Below, in pieces: positions 23,467 to 32,432 of a stretch of DNA of 64,000 nt. Under the pieces are notes generated by a model that was not told where the DNA came from, ran no database searches, and saw nothing but the letters and a program-made list of their open reading frames with translations. The translations under genes were made by a program, and so were the position numbers. Every line of letters starts with the position of its first letter. The stretch's first letter is position 1. The stretch spans positions 21,411-85,410 of the forward strand of contig JAMQCK010000079.1 of assembly GCA_024196135.1 (NCBI GenBank). Direction: 5' to 3'. This DNA comes from Pleurotus ostreatus/Saccharomyces cerevisiae fusant (Eukaryota; Opisthokonta).

Positions 23467-24753
23467 TCAATAAGTATAGCTCTCTTCGTCCTCCGACAAC
23501 CTCGTTCCATAACAAAATAAAGCCCAGTCGTTGCTCGTGAACTGTCGCGTCGGAAAATGCCCGTTCTGCCGCATCCATCCCGGTTCCGCCATACGCGCCG
23601 AGCCCTGGCTCGATTCCGCCGACCCCGGCGCCTTAACCTTGCGCGCACGCGTGACATGAAAGCTTGGGATGATCGACTCGGTCGTGTGCCGGTCGCGGGG
23701 TTTCTGGCTCGACAACACCTTGCGCTGCGGCAGGTCCTTCGCCCATTCCAGAATGCGGCTGCTGCTCTGCGAGGAGCTGGTGCCGGACGACGACGCGTAT
23801 CCCGGGACGTGGTCCGACGAATTGGCACTGGAGCAGATGAGTGGCCAATACCCAGTGGCCTCGGAGCCGCTCAGGCTCTCGTCGTCGTCTTCCTTCTCGG
23901 GAGAGTCGATGAACCATTGTGGCGGAGCTACATGGCTGCCGGGGAGGCCCATACCCCACCCATGTTCAAAACCAATGAGGCCAGCCGCGTATGGCCCGAT
24001 GTCGATCGCCGTCGGGTCGTAGCCCACGATATCCAAGACACGTCTCGCAAAGTAGCAGATAGAAACGGGGTGGCAGTGTGTCTCCACCACACGCCAGTCT
24101 CTATGCCACGACGGCAGAGGTTTCCCAGTGATCGGGTGCTTGCCGCCGTTCCAATCCTCATCGGTTTGGGGTTGTAAAGGGACCTGAGCAAGGAGTTCAC
24201 GGGCGTGATCCGCGAGGGGGATAACAACGTAGCGAAAGGCTTTCCCGAGCTAGAGGAATATAAGAAGGCTAGTCACACCATGACGTGCATATCACTCACT
24301 GCAGTCATGGGGCGCCTTGGGGAATCGTCTTTGCCGTCACGATCGCTATAGCCCGCTTTTTGGATAAAAGCCTTGGCGTCCGCGAAGGTCTTGAGAGTGG
24401 GAAGGAGTATAAAGTCGCCGCGTTGGTACATCGTCCCGAGATCCATGCGAACTGAGGAGAAGGATAAGTGCGCTGCTCTTGCATAGAGGAAGGGGACGCA
24501 CACCAGATGTCGTTTGCAGGCTGCTCCAGATAGTAGTAAAGTCCTCCTCTTTCCAAACCCCACGCCCATTCCATTCGAGCAACCTAAGTGGCCAGTGAGC
24601 TGAAGGAGTCTGAATGAGAGTGTCATCACATACCTCGATGTCAGTGACGTCTGCCAGGTTGGTGTACATGTCGATCAGACGGAAAACGCCCAGGTTCTGG
24701 GTGATACCAGTAATGGCGCACTTGCGTCGAAAGTAGATGTATTCAGAGGTCAT
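23467..24753 (-). CDS. HNH-like family protein, tandem copy A
   Basis: Starts MTSEYIYFRRKCAITG at 24753. Exon 1 is 24634-24753 and intron 1 is 24584-24633. Exon 2 reads VARMEWAWGLERGGLYYYLE and ends ANDIW. A second intron leads to FRMDLGTMYQRGDFILLPT, a third to LGKAFRYVVIPLADHAREL. Then come QTDEDWNGGKHP and ETHCHPVSICYFARRVLD. The second half has an acidic block (EKEDDDESLSGSEATGYWP), a Ser/basic region, and the tail FPTRQFTSNDWALFCYG ending SEDEESYTY. The order CxxTG, W-x-WG, N-D-x-F-x-x-D, LLPT, HP matches fungal HNH-nuclease-like proteins. The His residues of the active site are absent (GVFRLI and MDLGTMY), so catalysis is doubtful. Copies A and B are closest to each other in the core. 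Function unknown. Confidence 0.7.
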
Positions 24754-24889
24754 AGTGTTGTGAGAACTGAGGCTGGCGAGGGGAGAATGAACGGGTACTG
24801 AAGGGTCGAAGCGACACCTCGCGCGCAGGCACAAGGCGTTAGGTTAGGTTGGCTGCCTTGAATGGATATACAGTTGCCGGCTATATCGC

Positions 24890-25090
24890 ACTATTCATCA
24901 AAGCAGATGCGACTCGGATTTGTGGCTTTGCTGTTGCTGTTGTCGTCCCGCGTTGTACGTGGGGAGAGCGAAGTGGTGAGGTGGTGGCAAAATCAAAGCT
25001 GGTCGGGACGCGGATGACTTCGTGTTGAAATCTTCGGCATCCGCCGATGCTTTTGTTCGAACCACGCCCGTTCGACGTATGTCGCCACAG
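24890..25090. repeat. Duplicated 3'-flank block, copy 1
   Basis: About 200 bp downstream of copy B match 26548-26760 downstream of copy C. Shared marks in order are TTCATCAAAGCAGATGC, GTCGTCCCGCGT, GAGCGAAGTGG/AAGCGAAGTGG, GGGACGCGGATG, the inverted repeat, and TTTGTTCGAACC. It shows that the gene duplications carried flanking DNA. Confidence 0.7.
25033..25049. repeat. Array inverted repeat, site 2
   Basis: TTCGGCATCCGCCGATG with the same TCGGC/GCCGA stem, followed by TTTTGTTCGAACCACGCC. Confidence 0.5.
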
Positions 25091-25176
25091 CCGGACACGA
25101 ATCAAAGAGCATAGTGACCTCGAGGCTGAACATCGGAACCATGACTCAGACGCATTCTCGGAGAGGGGGAACATAA

Positions 25177-26436
25177 TCAGTAAGTATAACCGCCCTCGTC
25201 GTCCGATAGCCTCCTCCCAAAACAAAATAAAGCCCAGTCATTGCTCGTAAACTGGCGGGTTGGAAAATGACCGTTTTGCCGCATCCAACCAGGCTCCTTC
25301 ATCCTCGCGGATCCCTCGCTCGACTCCGCCGACTTGACCTTGTGGGCATGGGTGGCATGAAAGCTGGGTATGGTCGACTTCCCGATTCGGGGCGGCATCT
25401 TACGCTGCGGCACGCCCTTCGCCCACTCCAAAACGCGACTGCTCCTCTTTGAGACGCCGGTGGCGCACGAAGCCGCGTAACCGGGGACGCGGTCGGATGA
25501 GTCGGCGCTGGAGCCGAGGAGTGGCCAGTAGCCGGTAGCCTCTGAGTCGTTCAGGCTCTCGTCGTCGTCCTCTTTCTCAGGAGTGTCGATGAACCACTGG
25601 GGAGGCTTGACATGAGCGCCGGGAGGATTCATGCCCCATGCGTGCTCAAATCCTAGGAGAACGTCTTCGTATCCCCCGAATTCGACCACCTTGCCGGTGT
25701 CGTATGTAACAGCGTTCAGGACGCGTCTCGCGAAGTAGCAGATGGAAACAGGGTGGCAGTGGGTTTCTATCACGGGGAAGTCCCTGGTCCATGCTGGCAG
25801 AGGCCTCCGAGTGAGCGGATGTTTTCCGCCATTCCAGTCTTGGTCGGTGTGGCTTTGCAGAGGGATTTGAGCGAGTAGTTCGCGAGCGCAATCCCTTAGC
25901 GGGACGACAGTGTATCGGAAAGTGCGTCCAAGCTGCAGAGATGTAAGAAAAGCGGCCAGACGGTGGCGAGTGTGTTACGCACCGCCGTCAAAGGACGCCG
26001 TGGGGATTCATCCTCCTCATCACGATTGCGATAGCCAGCTCTCTTGGCGAACGTCAGGGCATCCGCGTAGGTCTTGAGAGTGGGTAAGAGTATGAAGTCG
26101 CCGCGTTCGTACAATTTTCCCAGGTCCATTCGGACTGCGAAGGTAGATAAGCACACAGATTTCGCGAGGAAGATCGGAACGCACAAAAGATGTCGTTCGC
26201 CGGGTGGTCCAGGTAGTAGTAAAGACCCCCTCTCTCCAGGCCCCAAGCCCATTCCATTCGTGCAACCTAGGTAGTCAGTGAGCTAGAAAACTTGTGGTTT
26301 GGGAGATGCCACATACCTGGAGCTCGGATGCTTTAGCGAGGTTGGTCGCGAGGTCGATCAGGCGTAAAGCGCCCAAGCCCTGCGTAGTGCCAGTGATTGC
26401 GCACTTGCGTGGGGTGTAGGCATACTCAGATGTCAT
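25177..26436 (-). CDS. HNH-like family protein, tandem copy B
   Basis: Starts MTSEYAYTPRKCAITGTTQ at 26436. Exon 2 reads VARMEWAWGLERGGLYYYLD and exon 3 VRMDLGKLYERGDFILLPT followed by RRPLTA. The last exon holds QTDWNGG-type sequence and ETHCHPVSICYFARRVLN. It closes with the acidic block EKEDDDESLNDSEATGYWP, EPGWMRQNGHFPTRQFTSND and SDDEGGYTY. Intron positions match copy A. As in A, the position of the second active-site His is Gly (MDLGKLY). It is shorter than A in the variable region before the tail. It is transcribed in the same direction as its neighbours but each copy has its own start and flank. Function unknown; coding constraint is suggested by the conserved tail. Confidence 0.7.
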
Positions 26437-26547
26437 TGCGAGTCGAGTTTGGAAGGATGCTGAAGAGTTGAAGCGACACCTTCACGCGCTGGCGCGATGT
26501 ATCAGGCTGGCTGACCACCTCGAATGGATACGCGGTTGCCGATTACC

Positions 26548-26760
26548 GCGCACCGTTCATCAAAGCAGATGCAGCCATTGTGATTTTGCTACTGTTTTTG
26601 TCGTCCCGCGTGGTTCGTGGAGAAAGCGAAGTGGCGAGGCTGTGGCAAGAACAAAGCCAGCCGGGACGCGGATGGTTTCGTGTTGGAGCTTTCGGCTTAC
26701 GCCGAGGTTTTTGTTCGAACCGCGCTCGTTCAACGTCTGTCGCCACAGGCGGACAAACTG
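26548..26760. repeat. Duplicated 3'-flank block, copy 2
   Basis: Matches 24890-25090 through the same ordered marks, downstream of copy C. The antisense open frame over it is a by-product of this shared DNA. Confidence 0.7.
26691..26707. repeat. Array inverted repeat, site 3
   Basis: TTCGGCTTACGCCGAGG, the same stem, followed by TTTTTGTTCGAACCGCGC. Confidence 0.5.
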
Positions 26761-26837
26761 GTACGCAGATCGGAGAGCATTGTGACGAACATCGGATCGA
26801 TGACTCGCGCGCGTTTCTGGAGTTGTAAAAGTATATT

Positions 26838-28104
26838 TCAATAGGTATAACTGTCCTCGTCCTCCGACAACCTCGTTCCATAGCAAAATAAAGCCCAATC
26901 GTTGCTCGTGAACTGACGAGTCGGAAATCGACCGTTCTGCCGCATCCATCGCGGTTCCCTTCCCCACCCCTCACTTGAACCGGTCGAACTGACCCTGCGA
27001 ACAGGGCCTGAGGTCCGAAAGCCAGGTACGGTCACCTTCGACGCGAGACGAGCCGACCACCGCAGCGGCACCTTGCGCTGCGGCACGTTCCTCGCCCACT
27101 CCAGAATGCGGCTGCTGCTTTGGGAGGCGTTGGTTCCACCAGACGACGCGTATCTGGGAACACGGTTCGCCGACGGGGTGTCGGAGCCGAGGAATGGCCA
27201 GTAGCCGGTAGCCTCTGTGCCGCTCAGGCTCTCGTCATCGTTTTCGGGGGTGTCGATAAACCATTGAGGAACTTGGAGACCCTCCCCGAAGCGGCCGATA
27301 CCCCATTGACATTCGATCTCATACAGGCACGATGTCCAAGGCCAGAGATTAAGACCCGGCCTCCGAGACGAGATGTCAAGCACATGCCGCGCGGCGTAGC
27401 AGACGGAGACGAGATGACAATGAATCTCTAGCACGGGAAATTCCTTGACCCACGACTCCATGGGCTCTCCAGTAGCTGGGTTGATTCCGCCGTTCCAGTC
27501 TTCGTCGGTCTGCTGCTGCATGGGCATCTCTTGGGCAATCTTGAGCGCTGCGTCAGAGAAGGCGATGAACACGTAGCGAAAGACGCGACCGAGCTATGAT
27601 CAGAGTTAGTATATATCGCCAGTAACGAGAAGAGGTGAACGCACTGCCGTCAAGGGCCGCCGTGGTGAATAGTCATCCTCTTCACGATCGCAAAACCCGA
27701 TGCGTCGACTAAACTCCATCGCGTCTTTGTATGTCTTGTGGGTAGGTAGAAGAATGAACTCTCCGTTTGCGAACATGTCCGCGATATCGCGCCGAACTGA
27801 GGAAAGCTGAGTACGCGCGTCGTTTTAGGGAGACTGTCACGTACAATATATATCGTTGGCAGGACTACCGACATAGTAGTCAAAGCCGCCTCTTTCCAAT
27901 CCCCAGGCCCATTCCATACGAGCCATCTGCACAATGGTCCTTCAACAAAGTTTTGGGTTTGGGATCATCGTCACTCACCTCTGCATTAGTGAGGTCGGCA
28001 AGATGGGTGGTAGGTTCCATGAGGTGACAGACGCCCAAGCCCGACGTGTCGCCAGTGATTGGGCACTGCCTGTGAAAATACACGTAGTCAGAGGAAGATG
28101 ACAT
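26838..28104 (-). CDS. HNH-like family protein, tandem copy C
   Basis: Starts MSSSSDYVYFHRQCPITG at 28104. The spliced protein continues LGVCHLMEPTTHLADLTNAE, then MARMEWAWGLERGGFDYYV, FRRDIADMFANGEFILLPT and RRPLTA. Its final exon includes QQQTDEDWNGGINP, EIHCHLVSVCYAARHVLD, TPENDDESLSGTEATGYWP, and FPTRQFTSNDWALFCYG ending SEDEDSYTY. It keeps one His in CHL near the usual first active-site position, but the second is replaced (DIADMF). The core wording DIA-MFAN groups copies C and D apart from A and B. Intron positions match the other copies. Function unknown. Confidence 0.7.
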
Positions 28105-28528
28105 GGCTAGTGGGTTGCGTTGAGCGTTGCGTTGGTGGCGGTGGGTGATGATGGTGGCAAGAACAGAGGGGAGTCCAAGCGTCGACAGCGTGACCGTGAC
28201 AGGCCGCGCTGCAGTCACCTGATCCGTTCACACGGGTATGTCATTGTCACGCGTTTGTTCGAAACAAATGCGTGTCACGGTTCAAGTTGGCCCGATTCCA
28301 TTTTGACCGGCCTCGGGCATTATTTCATGCGGTCTTTGTCAAAGTCGGTATCTATACGGGTTCTCGACATCTGATCAGGCTCCAGTCATGAAAGCTATGC
28401 ACATATGGCCACAATGGGCACCTTTATAACGAGGCCGAGTGTTCCTTCAAGCGTCTGCATTTGCCCCTCCGACGACGAACCCATCTGCGGTTCCATCTGC
28501 CACTCAATTGTCTGACACTTCGGACAAT
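28105..28528. promoter_or_regulatory. Divergent spacer between copy C and the plus-strand relative
   Basis: A TTATAA element at 28424-28429 lies about 100 bp before the ATG at 28529 on the plus strand. The minus-strand promoter of copy C should lie in the other half. No other element was recognised. Confidence 0.4.
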
Positions 28529-30231
28529 ATGAGTGGCGCGATGCAGACCTCCTCAGACTCTCCCCCTGCCCATGAGTTCATTGCTGACCACAGCAAGAAC
28601 ACGCCTGACACACGGCCTTCTTGGCTGTCAGAAGCATTCCAGGCGCACGCTCGATGGGTGTTCGGTGACGATACCTCTATGGTCACTGGCAGCAAGGACC
28701 CTCTTCACACCGTACACATCCTGGAACGCTGTTTCCAGGCGCGTCAGCCCGCGAAGGTAAGCAGATGACTGCTCGTTGTGTTCTTTAGCTAAACTCCACT
28801 TGCAAGTATCGGGCTCTCAGGGCCAACGTAGGAGAGGACGCTGTATGCGCCAATGGCAGGTTTAAGCGTGGCCTGAATCTCGACGCACCCTTCAACATGG
28901 ATCGCTGTGAGTCCTCATTCTTGGCGAACGAACATCGTTGACTCAGACGGCAAGCAGTGGATCCAACTATGCACGCGATGCTTGACGGGAAACCTGGCCA
29001 TGTCTGCTGGTCTCCCTTGCCCGTTGGTTGGGAGGAGCTCGCCGATGATGTTTTGCGCGCAAAAGATGACCGTCTCAGCCTCAGCAAGGTGCGTACCATC
29101 ACTTTTGTCCATCGCCATCTTATCAAACTCCCATCCCAGATTCGATCTGGATATGTTTTCGCCTTTAATGTCCTCACATTTGACGACATGTCTTTTGATG
29201 CGTTGATATACGACGTAGACGGACCTTTCCGTCCATCAACAGGCCCTGTGCAGGCCTCCACAGGTGCAGGCGATGCCACCGCTCAAGATACAACTGCGCA
29301 CGCATCTACCTCGGCTACAGACGCAGGCGAAGAACGCACGGCTTCCTCTCCTACGGGATCATCTCCAGATGTGCAAGCACCCTCTCCGAACTCGGCGACT
29401 CTGGCTGCAGATGCAGGCGAAGGACGCGCGGCTTCCTCCACTGCACCGTCATCTTCACGGGAGCAATCGATCTCTACGTCATCAACGGCTCCAGCTACAG
29501 ACGAGGATGAAGCACGCCCCGCAGGCTCTACTCAGGAGCTGTCTTCGCCTCACTCACAAGCCACTACTACAATTCAGCCGCCGCGACGACACCGTGACCT
29601 GAAGTTCACTGGGCTCTGCGTCGCGTACATCTTCTACTCCACAGTCCATCCAGTGATCGCGCTGTACGCAATCATGCTCAAGTTCCAAGAGCGTCTGCAC
29701 AAGTACAAGTCATGGCCGCCCTACATGAAGACCGTCTACGACTATCTCGAACCTCGCCTGCGCCACTTGTTTGTGTGTCCTACCGAGAGAACACCTGGGA
29801 CCAGACTCCTCGCTTCCGGAGCGCCCGCAGGAGGTCCACGGAAGAAGATCAATGGACTAACAACCCAAACCGTACCTGCCGGCTCGCCTCCCAGGACTCG
29901 GAGCAGAGTCAAAGCACTGACCGCGGCGCAGAACGAAGCGAAGCGGGATATTCCCCGAAAGACCAGGAGCCAGACCGCCAAAGCTGCGCAGCTTCCAGCG
30001 GGCGCATCCCTCAACAACACTGCTCCCGTCGCTGTCAAGACGAAGAATTCGGGACCCGCGGGGAAACAGCCCCAGACTCGCCCTCAAGGGTCACGTATCG
30101 CGGGCCCTTCCGAACTTCCCGTGCCAGCTCGAACCTTGAAAGAGAAAGCCACTGGCGCGAAGCCGGACGACGACAAGCCGACCGACAAACCTGCTCCCCA
30201 AAGGCGCAAGGTCAGAACGGGGGCGTACTGA
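28529..30231 (+). CDS. HNH-nuclease-like protein with Ser/Thr-rich repeats, inside the array
   Basis: Starts MSGAMQTSSDSPP at 28529. Introns at 28756-28807 and near 28907-28950 join PAK to YRALRANVG and MDR to LDPTMHAMLDGK. Three blocks resemble the fungal HNH-like core: SMVTGSKDPLHTVHILERC (His63), GLNLDAPFNMDRLDPTMHAM (Asn106, His115), and STVHPVIALYAIMLKF, parallel to HCHPVSICYFARRVL of the tandem copies. A linker of about 110 residues contains three 30-residue repeats (DAGEERTASS, DAGEGRAASS, DEDEARPAGS). The C-terminal 150 residues are Pro/Lys/Arg-rich and disordered (QRRKVRTGAY end). The hydrophobic segment near GLCVAYIFYSTVHPVIALYA could also be read as membrane. Homology to the array is inferred from motif order only. 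Confidence 0.65.
29320..29589 (+). repeat. 90-bp minisatellite, three units, in frame
   Basis: Units begin at 29320, 29410 and 29500, spaced exactly 90 bp. Each starts with a GA(C/T)G-rich stretch such as GACGCAGGCGAAGAACGC and codes a 30-residue acidic-to-Ser/Thr-rich repeat. The third unit is the most diverged. Confidence 0.75.
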
Positions 30232-30872
30232 TGAGGTTAGGATGTGCCGCTGTCTATTTATTCATGTGAAGTTAGCGTGTAAAACCACACGTAAATTATA
30301 GCAAACCTGACAGAGATACTACGAGAGGGCTGCGGGTATACACAAGTATCAGCATGGTCTCGTCCGTCGTCATGCGCTGCCTTGATGATTGTGTTCAGCA
30401 TGTTCGCGACGGTTTGTTTCGACTGAGATACCACGACGTCGCGCGGCAATGCTTGACTCAGTCGCTAGCCGTCGTAGGTAGTAGACGTACAGTTCGGAAT
30501 GTCGTCCGTCCAGTCCCAACCACCCTCTGATTGCCCTTTTTCCACTGCGACGAACAGTCAAATCCCTCGAGTTTTATGAGAGCATCGGTACGCCAGCACC
30601 CTGGAAAGGCGATTGCGACGCGAATTGGCGTTGCAAAAATCCGTATGCTGAGACCTGGCCAAACTTTCATCGCTTAAAGGCGGATATGTCGCGCGCTTCT
30701 TGATAGCCTCAAGATATCGCCGAGTTGCGGAGAGGGACTGAGCCGGGACATTACAGTTTCCACGTTCTCAAGTCAGGTAGGGGGCGTAAAGTCGGGTTTC
30801 CCGCCGTCATGTCCGCGCAGAGATCCGAGGTGGCGAAATGAGATGAGCTCGCTTTGCCAATGTGAGTCCAGC
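30232..30872. other. Convergent spacer before copy D
   Basis: Between the plus-strand relative and the 3' end of copy D. Short open frames have no family character. The duplicated flank block of copies B and C was not recognised here. Confidence 0.4.
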
Positions 30873-32140
30873 TCAGTGAGTACGTGTATAGCCGTCGTCC
30901 TCCGACAGCCATGCTCCAAAGCAGAATAAGGCCCAGTCGTTGCTCGTGAACCGATGAGTCGGAAATGGACCCTTCTCCCGCGACCATCCTGATTCTTCCC
31001 TCGGCGCGGAGCCTTTGCGCGTATTCGTCGACTCGACCTTGCATACAGAAGAGGCATGAGCCCCTGGGATAGTCGGCATCGACGCGAGCCGAGCAGATCG
31101 CCGCGGGGGCACATTGCGCTGTGGTAGGTCCTTGAGCCATTCCAGAATGCGACTGCTTTTCTCCGAGTCGGTAACGTCGGACGAAGATGCGCAACCAGGC
31201 ATCCGCTGCAAGGTATTGGCCTTAGAACCGAGGAGCGGCCAGTACCCAGTTTGTTGAGACTCGGGGAAACTCTCGTCGTCGTCTTCTCGTGTAGGCAGTT
31301 CGACGAACCATCGGGGAGCCGGAGGAGCTCTGCTACGCCGGCCGATACCCCATTGCTCTTCAAGGACGGTCAGGCAGGACCTCCAAGGCCAGATATCGAT
31401 CGCCCAGCCGCGTAAAGTAGCGATGTCAAGCACCATCCTGGAGTAGTAGCAAATCGAGACAGGGTGGCAATGGATCTCCACCACAGAGTACTGTTTCCAG
31501 TACGGGTCCATGAGGGTCCCGGAGTATGGGTGGATCCCTCCGTTCCAGTCTTCGTCGGTTTGAAGTTGCACGGGGATCTGGCGTGCAAGTTCCTCGGCAG
31601 CGTCGGCGATGGGTATGAAGACGTAGCGGAAGACACGACCGAGCTGTATTGAATGTAAACGTCATCACAGGTAACGTGGGGGACGCACTCACGGCGGTCA
31701 TGGGCCGCAGCGGAAAGCGGTCTTCCTCGTCGCGATCACCATAACCAGCCCGTTCTCTGAACTCCATAGCGTCTTGGAAGGTCTTGTGTGTGGGGAGAAG
31801 AACAAATTCCGCATTGGCAAACATTTCTGCGATATCGTCTCGGACTTAAATGATATGAGCGCCGGTCGAACGATGCAGAAAAGCAGCACGCACGGATTAT
31901 ATTATTGGGAGCACTGGACAGGTAATAATCGAGACCACCTCTTTCCATGCCCCAAGCCCACTCCATCCGAGCCATCTATGAGCAGGGTTGTCAACAACAA
32001 GTAGGAGCTGAAGCTTTGACGCTCACCTCCTCGTCAGTGGCATTGACCAATTGATAAGGGCTAATGAGGCGGATGATACTCAGACCGGTGTTGGCTCCGG
32101 AGATAGAGCACTTCTTCTCCAAGCAAACGAAATCAGGCAT
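30873..32140 (-). CDS. HNH-like family protein, tandem copy D
   Basis: Starts MPDFVCLEKKCSISG at 32140 and continues ANTGLSIIRLISPYQLVNA. Next come MARMEWAWGMERGGLDYYL, then DIAEMFANAEFVLLPTHKTF, RAGYGDRDEEDRFPLRPMTA and LGRVFRYVFIPIADAAEEL. The last exon has QTDEDWNGGIHPYSG, EIHCHPVSICYYSRMVLD, EDDDESFPESQQTGYWPLLG, and THRFTSNDWALFCFGAWLSE. It ends YTRTH rather than YTY, so this copy has the most diverged tail. The first active-site His position is lost (SIIRLI) and the second reads DIAEMF. It is separated from copies A-C by the oppositely oriented relative. Function unknown. Confidence 0.7.
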
Positions 32141-32224
32141 TGTGGCGAAGTGTCGTACTTTGAATGAGGGCCTGAGCGAACATAAGAACAAAACCCCAGT
32201 GATGTCACAATTCGAACTGGAGCT

Positions 32225-32241
32225 TTCGGTATAAGCCGAGG
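32225..32241. repeat. Array inverted repeat, site 4 (diverged)
   Basis: TTCGGTATAAGCCGAGG lies just beyond the 5' end of copy D. It is preceded by CTGGAGC, close to GTTGGAGC before site 3. The stem is shortened to TCGG/CCGA and the GTTCGAACC companion is not preserved. Confidence 0.4.
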
Positions 32242-32432
32242 CACGTGCCCGGAACCTTTCTGGCCAGTGGCCACTCGGTCGAACCAATCTGCTTTGCCTG
32301 AAACTCAGTGGGCGAGATGGGAAGACGTGCCATTGAGGAGAGGGGGAGATAGAAATACAGTGAATGTACAATACCGATGAACTACAATCCCAAATAGTTT
32401 GAATGGTTAAAGGTGAATGGGAGCGTGAGCAA

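Noticed and set aside
23557..24177. Plus-strand 206-codon frame over copy A
   Set aside because: Antisense to a conserved coding exon and not preserved as an open frame in the other copies.
22900..30870. CRISPR-like or prokaryotic repeat array
   Set aside because: The repeats are gene-sized tandem duplicates in a eukaryotic, intron-rich context; there are no short regularly spaced direct repeats with unique spacers.
23467..32140. Idea that the four tandem copies are transposon-encoded proteins
   Set aside because: They keep several introns at equal positions and individual starts; no terminal repeats, target-site duplications or transposase motifs were seen.
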